This document shows positions 20,662 to 31,442 of a stretch of DNA of 64,000 nucleotides, in pieces. The stretch's first letter is position 1. Each line of letters opens with the position of its first letter. The notes beneath the pieces were generated by a model. That model had not been told where the DNA came from and did no database searches. It saw only the letters and a list, made by a program, of their open reading frames with translations. The translations under genes and the position numbers were made by a program. The stretch is from Ustilaginoidea virens (taxonomy: Eukaryota; Ascomycota; Sordariomycetes; Hypocreales; Clavicipitaceae): assembly GCF_000687475.1 (NCBI RefSeq), contig NC_057319.1, forward strand, positions 3,462,001 to 3,526,000, read 5' to 3'.

Positions 20662-22369
20662 ATGCCAGACCCTACTAATTTTACTAGTATTACTAATACT
20701 ACCCCGGATGATATTACTAACACTAATGTCACCGTGGATTACCTTCCTAAGTTAGAAGACTTTATAGGCGCCTTTCTAAATAGCGAGCTTTCTGAGACCA
20801 TTTATATGGATATTCCTAATGGATTCCTTGAATTTATAGAGAGCTTATTATTAACTGATAGCAAGCTTTGGTCTGATATTCAACGACAACGGCTATTAAC
20901 TTTACTTAAAGAAGCCGGCTTTAATCCCTCTAATAAGCAAGCTATTTTACTAAAGAAGGCCCTATACGGGCTAAAACAAGCACCCCGCGAATGGCAACAC
21001 CGGCTAAAAGACCTTATTTCTAGTGAAGGCTTCTTACCTTTAGCTTCTGATGCTGCCGTCTTTTATAATAAGCAAACCAGCACCTTTATTGTTGTTGCAA
21101 AATGGTGATTCAGAACACTGTTGGAAATGTACTGGATACCGACAGTGGCGTACAAGGCGTTGCAGAATAAAACAAAGAGCTGGTTAAAGATTTAAAGCGC
21201 ACAAGAGGTTGACCAGAGTAAAGATATCAGGGAAATCTGATTCTAATTGTTGGTAACTATTCTAGCTAGAAAGAGGGAATTTTGGGCATATTTCTACCAT
21301 CTTGAAAAAGTGGTTGAAAATAATGAAAAACCGCAAAAATAGCGAAAAACCCGACGAAAAGTCGGTCTGCCCAACCGTGCCCAGTCTGTGCCCAATATCC
21401 TACCCAGTGCATACCCAACCAAGCCCAGTGGCTTATAGCGGTGTGCCGGATGCCCTATAACAGCCTGCCGTACGGGCCGGAAGCCCTATATCGGTCTGCC
21501 GTAAATGACCGGTGTAGCGGGTGACTGTATGTAGAAGGCCGAAAGTGCTGGTATTAGCAAGGTTTGCCCATTTGGTAATCCCGTAGAAATGCGCCGCCTA
21601 TTGTGGGCCCTGTGGCCCGCTGTGACCGGCCGCTGTGGCCGGCTGTGGGGCGCTGTGCCGGTGCCGTGACCGGCGCTGTGGCCCACTGTAATCGGCGTTG
21701 TGGGGCGCTGTGCCCCACCATAGCGCCTGGTATAGCCACCGCGATATCTCAACGTAGAGACGTCGTACGGTAGCGAGACCAGTACCAAAATACAGCTAAA
21801 AAGGCGCTGATTTCAACAATTGTTACTTATGTTGACGATGGCCTATTAGTTGGTCCAAATATAACTTATATCAACCAGCTAAAAAGGAAATTTCATAAGG
21901 TCTATGCTATAGAAGACCGCGGTCCGGCTTCCTTCTTTCTAGGCGTACAGATTATACGAAATAGGAAGGAAGGTCTATTGTGGCTACACCAAGCCCAATT
22001 TATAGCAGAGGTCTTAGCTAAATTCGGCTTACAGGATACTAAACCTCAGCTTATTCCACTTCAACCAGGGGTTCTAAATGAATCTAGTGGAAAAGACCTT
22101 AGCCCTACTGATCAAAGCCTTTATCAGAGCCTTACTGGCACTATAATGTGGCTTATGATGATGACTAGACCCGACCTAGCATTTCCTACCCAATACCTTT
22201 CTCGGTTTATGTCGAAAGCAACTAATGTGCATCTAAATGCTGTAAAAGGCAGCTTTAGTTACCTTAAAGGCACTGACAACCTAGCTATTTGCTTTAGTAC
22301 TACTAAAAGCAACCAACAGCCTATTATAACCGCTTATTCTGATAGCGATTTTGCTGGCTGTAAAGAAAC
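20662..22369 (+). pseudogene. RT/RNase H fragment of element A, split by an LTR
   Basis: A Copia-1 reverse-transcriptase fragment with only a short linker before it. Frame 20662-21092 covers IGAFLNSELSETIYMDIPNG to the stretch before the active site. After the LTR insertion (21093-21818, ATTGT duplicated) the next part (21824-22369) has the catalytic YVDDG-like motif, then the RT thumb (LQDTKPQLIPLQPG) and the start of RNase H (AYSDSDFAGCKE). RNase H resumes at 36362 after element B. Few stops are present, so RIP is mild, but the copy is non-functional. Confidence 0.85.
21088..21823 (-). mobile_element. Solo LTR of the K copia family (21093-21818, TSD ATTGT)
   Basis: 726 bp, TGTTGCAAAATGG to GATTTCAACA on the plus strand, flanked by ATTGT at 21088-21092 and 21819-21823, inside the RT gene of element A. 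It matches the two LTRs of K (47695-48388 and 54483-55176) with about 32 bp of extra sequence. It includes a GC-rich repetitive core. Confidence 0.94.
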
Positions 22370-23132
22370 TATTGCAATTCTCAAGGTCACTATAAAAGCA
22401 GAGCCTTACTAGCTAGCTAGATGGCACAAGACTGTCTGCGACCTGTGAACTAATCTTAGTATAAATACTAGATTTTTCACCAAGTCCTAAGACTATACAA
22501 GTGCTATAAAGCAGGGCAAGTGTAAAGGCAAGGCAAATATAAGATAACCAGAAACGCAGGGAAGGTGGAAGTTAAGAGGCATATAGTGCATTAACAGACT
22601 CGATTGTGCTACCCTTCTACTATCTAGAAAGAAGGGGGAAAGCTATCCTATATATACACGAAGGAGGGGTGGGCCCAGGCATTCAGGGAAGCCAGTAAGA
22701 GGGCTCCCCGTAATGCTCGCTATGATACATCAGCAACCCCGCTATATCCGACCTTTCCAACCACCCTAACCACCGCACTAGTAATTAGTCACCGCACTAG
22801 TAACTAGCCACCACGCTAGTGACTAACCACTACACTAGTGGACTAGCCACCACGCTAGTAGGCCACCACGCTAATTTAGCAATGCCACACCACGCTAGTA
22901 GGCCGCCACCACGCTAGTAGGCAACCACGCTAATTTAGCAATGCCACACCTTTTCAACAAGGCCTACCTTACTTGATATACAGTAAATAATCCACTGAAA
23001 ATCCTTAAGGTAAAAGGCAAAGGCCTAAGGTAATACTACCATAAGTCCAAAAGGCGGTATAAGGGCCAGAAGGTTAGTAGGCCAGTAGGGCATAAGGCCA
23101 GCAGCCTAGTAGGCTACTATAGGATTTTAACA
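22370..23132 (-). repeat. 3' LTR of element B
   Basis: 763 bp, the same length as its partner 35594-36356. The differences I can see are transitions, most in CpA/TpG context. Confidence 0.92.
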
Positions 23133-23140
23133 CCCCCTCT

Positions 23141-24787
23141 GATTAGCTACTGTAGTAGCAAGCTAATCGTGTAAAGGATAGGGAAAGAAAATGCAGTAAA
23201 AAGTGCTAAGGAAAAACATAGGAAAAACCTTAGTAAAAATATGTTAGTATAAGTTAGCAGGCCCTAAGACCTAATAACTCGCGGAACCTAGTAAATTTAG
23301 GGCCCGGCAGTGGCTTCGTAAGACCGTTAGCAGGCATACTATTAGTAGGTAAGTAGGTAATTTTAACCAAGCCTAGCTGGGCTTACTCCCTAATATACCG
23401 GAATTTTAATAGCGTATGCTTAGTGCGAGTATACTGATTAGGGTCGTTAGAATTCGAAATGGAGCCCTGGTTATCGCAGTATAGCGGTATAGGGCATACA
23501 ATATCAATTTCCAGCTCCTTACAAAGGTTAGAAAGCCACTATACTTCACAGATAGTCTTAAGTAATACATTAGATTCAGCTTCTAAAGTAGATAGCACTA
23601 CTAAAGAGGCTCGCTTAGAACGCCAGCTAATAGGACCACTATTAATAGTAGTAAGAAAGCCTCCAGTTGATTTAGAAGTTTCTTTACAGCCAGCAAAATC
23701 GCTATCAGAATAAGCGGTTATAATAGGCTGTTAGTTGCTTTTAGTAAAGCAAATAGCTTGGTTCTCAGTGCCTTTAAGGTAGCTAAAGCTGCCTTTTGCA
23801 GCATTTAGATGCACATTAGTTGCCTTAGACATAAACCGAGAGAGGTATTAAGTAGGAAATACTAGGTCGGGTCTAATCATCATTATAAGCCACATTATAG
23901 TACCAGTAAGGCTCTAATAAAGGCTTTGATCAGTAGGGCTAAGGTCTTTTCCACTAGATTCATTAAGAATTCCTGGTTGAAGTGGAATAAGCTGAGGTTT
24001 AGTATCCTGTAAGCCGAATTTAGCTAGAACCTCTGCTATAAATTGGGCTTGGTGTAGCCACAATAGACCTTCCTTCCTATTTCGTATAATTTGTACGCTT
24101 AGGAAGAAGGAAGCCGGACCGCAGTCTTCTATAGTATAGACCTTATGAAATTTCCTTTTTAGCTGGTTAATATAAGTTATATTTAGACCAACTAATAGGC
24201 AATCGTCAACATAGGTAACGATAAAGGTACTGGTTTGCTTATTATAAAAGACGGCAGCATCAGAAGCTAAAGGTAAAAAACCTTCACTAGAAATTAGGTC
24301 TTTAAGCCGGTATTGCCATTCGCGGGGTGCTTATTTTAGCCTATATAGGGCCTTCTTTAGTAAGATAGCTTACTTAATAGAAGGGTTAAATCCAGCTTCT
24401 TTAAGCAAAGTTAGTAGCCATTGTCGCTAAATATCAGACTAAAGCTTGCTATCGCTATTAGTTAGTAGGCTTTCTATAAATTCAAGAAATCCATCAGGGA
24501 TATCCATATAAATAGTCTCAGAAAGCTCGCTATTCAGAAAGGCACCTATAAAGTCAATTTGCTCTATTTCCCAGTTATTACTAGCAGCCACAGCCAGTAT
24601 AACCCTCCAGGTAGGTGGAATAGAGGTAGAAGCATAAGTATGCTGAAAATCCTTTCCTTCGACTTGCATAAAGCCCTTAACAACTAATCTAGCCTTATAT
24701 TTTATAGGCTGATTATTAGCATCCTTTTTAACCCGAAAAACAGGCCTATTGCGTATAATTTTCCTATTAATAGGAATGCTAGACTTA
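23141..24787 (-). pseudogene. RT and RNase H of element B (degenerate)
   Basis: Minus-strand Copia-1 pol C-terminal half. Recognisable parts are the RT segment with VEGKDFQHTYASTSIPPTWR at about 24600-24670, IDFIGAFLNSELSETIYMD at about 24500-24560, and the RNase H end near 23400-23715. Several Trp and Gln codons read as stops, so it is dead. The 5' part of this coding region continues right of element C at 31448. Confidence 0.85.
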
Positions 24788-24792
24788 GGAAT

Positions 24793-25513
24793 TGTTAAAA
24801 TCCTATAGTAGCCTACTAGGCTGCTGGCCTAATGCCCTACTGGCTTACTGACCTTCTAGTCCTTATACCGCCTCTTGGACTTACGGTAGTCTTACCAACC
24901 TTAGGCCTTTGCCTTTTACCTTAGGATTTTCAGTGGATTATTTACTGTATATCAAGTAAGGTAGGCCTTATTAAAAAAGGTGTGGCATTGCTAAATTAGC
25001 GTGGTGGGCCTACTAGTGTGGTGGCTAGTCCACTAGTGTGGTGGGTAGTCACTAGCGTGGTGGCTAGTTACTAGTGTGGTGACTAGTTACTAGTGCGGTG
25101 GTTAGGGTGGTTGGAAAGGCTGGATATAGTGGGGCTGCTGACGTATTATATACGTGGCATAGCGAGTATTACGGGGAGCTTTCTTACTGGCTACCTTGGA
25201 TGCCTGGGCCCACCCCTCCTTCGTGTATATATAGGATAGCTTTTCCCCTTCTTTCTAGATAGTAGAAGGGTAGCACAATCGAGTCTGTTAATGCACTATA
25301 TGCCTCTTAACTTCTTACCTTCCCTGCGTTTTCTGGTTATCTTATATTTGCCTTGCCTTTACACTTGCCCTGCTTTATAGCACTTGTATAGTCTTAGGAC
25401 TTGGTGAAAAATCTAGTATTATACTAAGATTAGTTCACAGGTCGCAGATAGTCTCGTGCCATCTAGCTAGCTAGTAAGGCTCTGCTTTTATAGTGACCTT
25501 GAGAATTGCAATA
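24793..25513 (+). repeat. 5' LTR of element C
   Basis: 721 bp, TGTTAAAATCC to TTGCAATA. It appears identical to 30722-31442 by direct reading. It contains the TATATATAGG promoter-like element at about 25225-25235, a plausible TATA box. Confidence 0.95.
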
Positions 25514-25528
25514 GGTTATGAGCCCGGG
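25514..25528 (+). promoter_or_regulatory. Primer-binding site of element C, half initiator tRNA-Met
   Basis: GGTTATGAGCCCGG directly follows the 5' LTR. Its complement CCGGGCTCATAACC is the anticodon stem-loop of eukaryotic initiator tRNA-Met (anticodon CAT), not the tRNA 3' end. Drosophila copia is known to prime from such an internal tRNA fragment. The same site follows the LTRs of D (62678), B (35593) and K (54482). Confidence 0.8.
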
Positions 25529-25854
25529 TTTTTACTTCTTTGTTTTTACCCTACCTCTTTTGTGTTCACCCCTTGGTCTCTCTTGCTTATTAGTACTACT
25601 AATATAGCTATCCTTTGGTATCCTTGGCTTACCCTTATCACCTTTGGCTTACCCTTTGTTACCTACGGCATTACCCTGCGGCAATCAACGGCGTACCCCT
25701 ACGGCAACTTACGGCGTAACCTTACGGCACTTTTAGCGTAACCTTACGTTATTTTTGGTGTAACCTACGGCACCTACGGACTTTATAGTGTGATATCTAT
25801 CACACTATACCACTGTATAACACCTTTGCACCTAGTGCACGACACCCACTGCAC

Positions 25855-26000
25855 CATACGGCACCTGTTATACTCTTCCACTTATAGCACTTTTGGTACG
25901 GCACTTACGGCACCTTTTATATTACGGCACCTATAGCACCTACGTCACCTACGGCACCTACGGCACCTACGGCACTTACGGCACCTTTATATTACGGCAC
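25855..26000 (+). repeat. CGGCACCTA repeats in the Copia-1 leader
   Basis: Repeated 9-bp units CGGCACCTA and variants between the primer-binding site and the polyprotein start. Equivalent arrays lie in B (about 35090-35170, reversed), E (about 61460-61520, reversed) and D (about 63085-63165). It may be an RNA structural or packaging region; no function is shown. Confidence 0.75.
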
Positions 26001-26238
26001 CACATAAGCACCTTAAATACTAACGCTATATTCTGGACTTGCACAACGCCTACGGCATCTGTGCTTTTATACTGAGACCTACCGCTATATTCTGCGGTTA
26101 CCTTTTATAGTAGGCTACTAGCTACTATATTTACTAGCTATCCAGCTAGTTACTCGACTATTTTGCCAGCTATTTAGCTGGTTATTCATCTGTTCCTACA
26201 GCTATTGGCACCATTTTTAACGACTTTTAACCACTATA

Positions 26239-28428
26239 ATGGCACAGTCTAGGCCTTCCACTTATAAGGCCACTTTGGATTCCAACTCTAAAGCTCATCT
26301 TACTGCACGACTACAGCTAGATATGGACTATATAAAGTCCCAGATGAATACCCTAACTACCCTTATACAAGGCTTAGTTAGTAGGCAAAATAGTAACGTT
26401 CCTACTATTACAATTAGCAAGGAACTAGTAGAGGCTACTAGCCCTACTATCTCCGGTCCTACTAATATGAACAGTAAAGACCCTGTAGAGGCTATTAGCC
26501 CTACTATCCAACCTTCTGCTATTACGACTAGCAAGGACCCTGTAGAGGCTACTAGCCCTACTATCCAACCTTCTGCTATTACGACTAGCAAGGACCCTGT
26601 AGAGGCTACTAGCCCTACTACTATTAATGCCGCTTCTACTAATAATAGCAAGAATAATTCTACTAATAATAGGAAAAAGAAGCAGCAAAAGAAGAAGGAA
26701 CAGGACTATAATAATAGCAGCAAACAGCAAAATATTGAGTCCTTTATTATAGGCAATTATAATACCCAGGATACTAATATATCCTATTCCTCTTCTTCTA
26801 CCACTATATCCACTGATAACCAGCCCTTAGCTATAAGCTATAGTGCTAAATCAGGCGGCAGGACCCCGAAGGATGCCCTCCTTTACGATACAGGCTCCAC
26901 TTGTCATATTGTTAATGATAAGAAACATTTCACCACTTTTCACCACTTTGAGAAAGATGATAAGCCTGTAATTACTACTGGTGGTGGCCCTATTTCCCCT
27001 ACTGGTTGGGGCACAGCACGATTTACTGTGCTACAGGGCGTTAATCCTACGAAATGGGGTATTATAGAGCTCAAGAATGCACTATATATTCCTGCCTTGG
27101 ATATTAACATCATTAGCGGTGTAAAGCACTATGCCGCTAAAGGGGTACTAATTAAAAATCAGCTTTGGTCAGCAAGCCGTAAATGCATCGGCATTTTTAA
27201 CTTCGAAAAATACGGCTTTTTCCTTCCACAGAAAGGAATAGACACACCACTACTGCATCAACCTTGCAGCCACTATACTAATAGTATAGTAGTAGAGGTC
27301 CCCAGCCCTACTAACCCTGCTGATTATAGTGATCCTGAGGATACTACTAATACCCCTATTCCCGCTACTACGACTAGCGATGTTCCTACTACTGCAACTG
27401 GTAAGGAACCTGTAGAGGCTACTAGCCCTACTACCAACTCTCCCGCTATTACGACTAGCGAAGAGCCCGCTATTACGACTAGCGAAAATCCCGTAGTGGC
27501 TACTAGCCCTACTCCTGCCCCTGTAGCTGCTGATACAGAATATCAGAAGCTATTACAGTTAGCCGGCATTTGGCATGTACGGCTAGGGCATATAGGTATT
27601 CAGCTACTTAAAAAGACCTGTGCTAATACCCCTGGTCTGCCTAACCTTAATAAGGTTAAAGATGCTGATTTTCGCTGTCTAGCCTGTATACAGGCTAAGA
27701 AGGTTAGAAGACCTTCTAAAGATGCGATTCCAAATCCAGCTAAATGCCTGGATATTATAGAAGGTGATACTTTTGCTATATCACCTATGCCATATAACAA
27801 ACGACCTGTTGCCCTTATATTAGTAGACAGAAAATCCCGATTCCGCTGGCTTTACTTACTACCTAATAGGGAAGGCACTGTTGTATTTAAAGCATTACAG
27901 AGCTTTATACAGAGCCTACAGGTCAGATATGGCAAAACGCCTGTTGAATTTCACTATGATGGTGGAAATGAAATCAACAAAATGCTTAGTGATTGGCTTG
28001 TCGAACAGGGCATAACTTTTAATACATCTTGCCCTTATATTCACGAACAAAACGGCCTAGCTGAGCGGTCCATTAGGGTTATAGCTGATAGACTACGTGC
28101 TACTATGGCCTGGTCAAGGCTACCATCTAACCTCTGGTCTGCTGTAATTACTGGCGTTGTTATGCTAGTAAATATAACAGCTGTTACTAACAGACCTTCT
28201 AGCCCCTATCAGGAGCTACTAAAGGATTACGACCAGATAACACCGGAGCACTATCCTGACCTTATTAACCTTAGGGCTATTGGAGCAGCTATTGAAGTGC
28301 TTATACCACACGAAAAGCGTGTAAAAAGCCGCAAATTAGCGCCCCGTACCGAGCCTGGTAGGCTCCTTGCCACTCTAGGTAATAATACCTACCTGGTCTA
28401 CCTTCTAAAAAAAAAAGGTTGTTACTAA
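26239..28428 (+). CDS. Element C polyprotein, part 1: repeat-rich N-terminus, protease, integrase
   Basis: 729 codons. Residues 1-55 resemble the start of the family's gag. Residues about 56-135 are tandem repeats around SKDPVEATSPT, in place of the gag core that B and E have. A basic KKKQQKKK stretch follows. The aspartic protease motif is D217-T-G-S. The integrase zinc finger is H446-x4-H451-x28-C480-x2-C483, and the catalytic triad is D510, D574, E609 (D-x34-E). A second repeat block (VEATSPT) lies between protease and integrase. The frame ends early because an A10 run (28407-28416) has one A more than the 9 nt found in B and E (AAGAAGAAG), so RT is out of frame. That could be a true mutation, a sequencing slip, or a slippage site. 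Confidence 0.9.
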   Translation: MAQSRPSTYKATLDSNSKAHLTARLQLDMDYIKSQMNTLTTLIQGLVSRQNSNVPTITISKELVEATSPTISGPTNMNSKDPVEAISPTIQPSAITTSKDPVEATSPTIQPSAITTSKDPVEATSPTTINAASTNNSKNNSTNNRKKKQQKKKEQDYNNSSKQQNIESFIIGNYNTQDTNISYSSSSTTISTDNQPLAISYSAKSGGRTPKDALLYDTGSTCHIVNDKKHFTTFHHFEKDDKPVITTGGGPISPTGWGTARFTVLQGVNPTKWGIIELKNALYIPALDINIISGVKHYAAKGVLIKNQLWSASRKCIGIFNFEKYGFFLPQKGIDTPLLHQPCSHYTNSIVVEVPSPTNPADYSDPEDTTNTPIPATTTSDVPTTATGKEPVEATSPTTNSPAITTSEEPAITTSENPVVATSPTPAPVAADTEYQKLLQLAGIWHVRLGHIGIQLLKKTCANTPGLPNLNKVKDADFRCLACIQAKKVRRPSKDAIPNPAKCLDIIEGDTFAISPMPYNKRPVALILVDRKSRFRWLYLLPNREGTVVFKALQSFIQSLQVRYGKTPVEFHYDGGNEINKMLSDWLVEQGITFNTSCPYIHEQNGLAERSIRVIADRLRATMAWSRLPSNLWSAVITGVVMLVNITAVTNRPSSPYQELLKDYDQITPEHYPDLINLRAIGAAIEVLIPHEKRVKSRKLAPRTEPGRLLATLGNNTYLVYLLKKKGCY

Positions 28429-30601
28429 AACAACTTTTATCACCTTTATCTACCAAAATGAAGGTATTGGCCCTATTTCTAATGGCCTGGAAGGAGACTT
28501 TCATAGAGGGCAAAATATAGGTTCAGAGGGGGTATCTAGCAGAGAACCTGCCATTTTACTGGATGACCTAGAAAGCATTCCTGACCCTACTAACTCTACT
28601 AACCTTACTAACATTACTGACACTAATGTTATACCGGATGACCTGGAAAGCATACCGGACCCTACTAATACTAGCGTTATTAATACTAATGCTACCTTGG
28701 ATAACCGTCCTATAATACAGTCCCCGGCTACGGCAAAGGATGACCTTATAGATATCCTTACTAGCCTTAATCCTACCGATATTGCTAGCCCTGCTGGCCC
28801 TGTTAGCCCTGCTATACCTGCTAGCCCTACCGACCCTACTAGCCCTACCGACTTATTCCCTCAGGAAGGTAATACTTTACACCACCTGATATGGGATTCC
28901 TGCTATGCAGCTAAGCGTAAGCTAGCTAAAAAGGCCCCTGATGGTACGCCTAATAGCTGGAAGGATGTGCTACGATGCCCTGAAAAAGAAAAAGACCTTT
29001 GGATAAAGGCACTATTTAAGGAATTCGAGCAGCTATTGGATACTAAAGTCTTCCAATTTATTCCTAAGTCTAGCGTTCCTATTGATAGGAAAATTATACG
29101 CAATAGGCCTGTTTTTCGGGTTAAAAAGGATACTAATAATCAGCCTATAAAATATAAGGCTAGATTAGTTGTTAAGGGCTTTATGCAAGTCGAAGGAAAG
29201 GACTTTCAGCATACCTATGCTTCTACCTCTATCCCACCTACCTGGAGGGTTATACTAGCTTTGGCTGCTAGTAATAACTGGGAAATAGAGCAGATCGACT
29301 TTATAGGCGCCTTCCTAAATAGCGAACTTTCTGAGACCATTTATATGGATATTCCTGATGGATTTCTTGAATTTACAGAGAGCTTACTACTAACTAATAG
29401 CGATAGCAAGCTTTGGTCTGATATTCAACGGCAACGGCTACTAACTTTACTTAAAGAAGCCGGCTTTAATCCCTCTATTAAGCAAGCTATTTTACTAAAA
29501 AAGGCCCTATACGGGCTAAAACAAGCACCCCGCGAATGGCAACACCGGCTTAAAGACCTAATTTCTAGTGAAGGTTTTTTACCTTTAGCTTCTGATGCTG
29601 CCGTCTTTTATAATAAGCAAACCAGCACCTTTATCGTCACTTATGTTGACGACTGCCTATTAGTTGGTCCAAATATAACTTATATTAACCAGCTAAAAAG
29701 GAAATTCCATAAGGTCTATGCTATAGAAGACCGCGGTCCGGCTTCCTTCTTCCTAGGCGTACAGATTATACGAAATAGGAAGGAAGGTCTATTGTGGCTA
29801 CACCAAGCCCAATTTATAGCAGAGGTCTTAGCTAAATTCGGCTTACAGGATACTAAACCTCAGCTAATTCCACTTCAACCAGGGATTCTAAATGAATCTA
29901 GTGGAAAAGACCTCAGCCCTACTGATCAGAGCCTTTATCAGAGCCTTACTGGCACTATAATGTGGCTTATGATGATGACTAGGCCCGACCTAGCATTTCC
30001 TACCCAATACCTCTCTCGGTTTATGTCTAAGGCAACTAATGTGCATTTAAATGCTGCGAAAGGCAGCTTTAGCTACCTTAAAGGCACTGAGAACCTAGCT
30101 ATTTGCTTTACTAAAAGCAATCAACAGCCTATTATAACCGCTTATTCTGATAGCGATTTTGCTGGCTGTAAAGAAACCTCTAAATCTACTGGAGGCTTCC
30201 TAACTACTATTAATAGTGGTCCTATTAGCTGGCGTTCTAAGCGAGCCTCTTTAGTAGTGCTATCTACTTTAGAAGCTGAATCTGATGCATTACTTGAGAC
30301 TATCCGCGAGGTACAGTGGCTTTCTAACCTTTGTAAGGAGCTAGAAATTGATATTTTACGCCCTATACCGCTATACTGCGATAACCAGGGCTCCATTTCG
30401 AATTCTAACGACCCTAATCAGCACGCTCGCACTAAGCATATGCTATTAAAATTCCGGTATATTAGGGAGCAAGCCCAGCTGGGCTTGGTTAAAATTACCT
30501 ATTTACCTACTAATAGTATGCCTGCTGACGGTCTTACGAAGCTACTGCCGGGCCCTAAATTTACTAGGTTCCGCGAGTTACTAGGTCTTATGGCCTGCTA
30601 A
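28418..30601 (+). CDS. Element C polyprotein, part 2: reverse transcriptase and RNase H
   Basis: This frame is open from the A10 run and continues part 1 with a one-base shift; its first ATG is at 28697 (634 codons from there). A Thr/Pro/Ser-rich linker is followed by the Ty1/copia RT (RKIIRNRPVFRVKK, then YASTSIPPTWR, then the active site YVDD at residues 316-319 counted from that ATG) and RNase H (D485 in AYSDSDFAG, E526 in STLEAES, D562 in YCDNQGS). It ends in PADGLTKLLPG and LGLMAC. It copies the element RNA into DNA. It has no in-frame stop, and if joined to part 1 the product is about 1450 aa, a normal copia size despite the missing gag. Confidence 0.92.
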   Translation, partial: VVTKTTFITFIYQNEGIGPISNGLEGDFHRGQNIGSEGVSSREPAILLDDLESIPDPTNSTNLTNITDTNVIPDDLESIPDPTNTSVINTNATLDNRPIIQSPATAKDDLIDILTSLNPTDIASPAGPVSPAIPASPTDPTSPTDLFPQEGNTLHHLIWDSCYAAKRKLAKKAPDGTPNSWKDVLRCPEKEKDLWIKALFKEFEQLLDTKVFQFIPKSSVPIDRKIIRNRPVFRVKKDTNNQPIKYKARLVVKGFMQVEGKDFQHTYASTSIPPTWRVILALAASNNWEIEQIDFIGAFLNSELSETIYMDIPDGFLEFTESLLLTNSDSKLWSDIQRQRLLTLLKEAGFNPSIKQAILLKKALYGLKQAPREWQHRLKDLISSEGFLPLASDAAVFYNKQTSTFIVTYVDDCLLVGPNITYINQLKRKFHKVYAIEDRGPASFFLGVQIIRNRKEGLLWLHQAQFIAEVLAKFGLQDTKPQLIPLQPGILNESSGKDLSPTDQSLYQSLTGTIMWLMMMTRPDLAFPTQYLSRFMSKATNVHLNAAKGSFSYLKGTENLAICFTKSNQQPIITAYSDSDFAGCKETSKSTGGFLTTINSGPISWRSKRASLVVLSTLEAESDALLETIREVQWLSNLCKELEIDILRPIPLYCDNQGSISNSNDPNQHARTKHMLLKFRYIREQAQLGLVKITYLPTNSMPADGLTKLLPGPKFTRFRELLGLMAC

Positions 30602-30713
30602 CTTATACTAACTCACTTTTACTAAGGTTTTTCTTATGTTTTTCCTTAGCACTTTTATTGCATTTTCTTTCCCTATCCTTTACACGATTAGCTTGCTACT
30701 ACAGTAGCTAATC

Positions 30714-30721
30714 AGAGGGGG
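30714..30721 (+). promoter_or_regulatory. Polypurine tract of element C
   Basis: AGAGGGGG directly before the 3' LTR. It primes plus-strand DNA synthesis. The same tract borders the 3' LTRs of A (36899-36906) and B (reverse complement at 23133-23140). Confidence 0.88.
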
Positions 30722-31442
30722 TGTTAAAATCCTATAGTAGCCTACTAGGCTGCTGGCCTAATGCCCTACTGGCTTACTGACCTTCTAGTCCTTATACCGC
30801 CTCTTGGACTTACGGTAGTCTTACCAACCTTAGGCCTTTGCCTTTTACCTTAGGATTTTCAGTGGATTATTTACTGTATATCAAGTAAGGTAGGCCTTAT
30901 TAAAAAAGGTGTGGCATTGCTAAATTAGCGTGGTGGGCCTACTAGTGTGGTGGCTAGTCCACTAGTGTGGTGGGTAGTCACTAGCGTGGTGGCTAGTTAC
31001 TAGTGTGGTGACTAGTTACTAGTGCGGTGGTTAGGGTGGTTGGAAAGGCTGGATATAGTGGGGCTGCTGACGTATTATATACGTGGCATAGCGAGTATTA
31101 CGGGGAGCTTTCTTACTGGCTACCTTGGATGCCTGGGCCCACCCCTCCTTCGTGTATATATAGGATAGCTTTTCCCCTTCTTTCTAGATAGTAGAAGGGT
31201 AGCACAATCGAGTCTGTTAATGCACTATATGCCTCTTAACTTCTTACCTTCCCTGCGTTTTCTGGTTATCTTATATTTGCCTTGCCTTTACACTTGCCCT
31301 GCTTTATAGCACTTGTATAGTCTTAGGACTTGGTGAAAAATCTAGTATTATACTAAGATTAGTTCACAGGTCGCAGATAGTCTCGTGCCATCTAGCTAGC
31401 TAGTAAGGCTCTGCTTTTATAGTGACCTTGAGAATTGCAATA
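30722..31442 (+). repeat. 3' LTR of element C
   Basis: 721 bp. It appears identical to the 5' LTR, implying a recent insertion. Confidence 0.95.

Noticed and set aside
21486..21788. Arg/Gly/His-rich LTR-internal frame as a real gene
   Set aside because: It follows the GC-rich repeat of the LTR and has no supporting motif; it is noted only as a finding to check.
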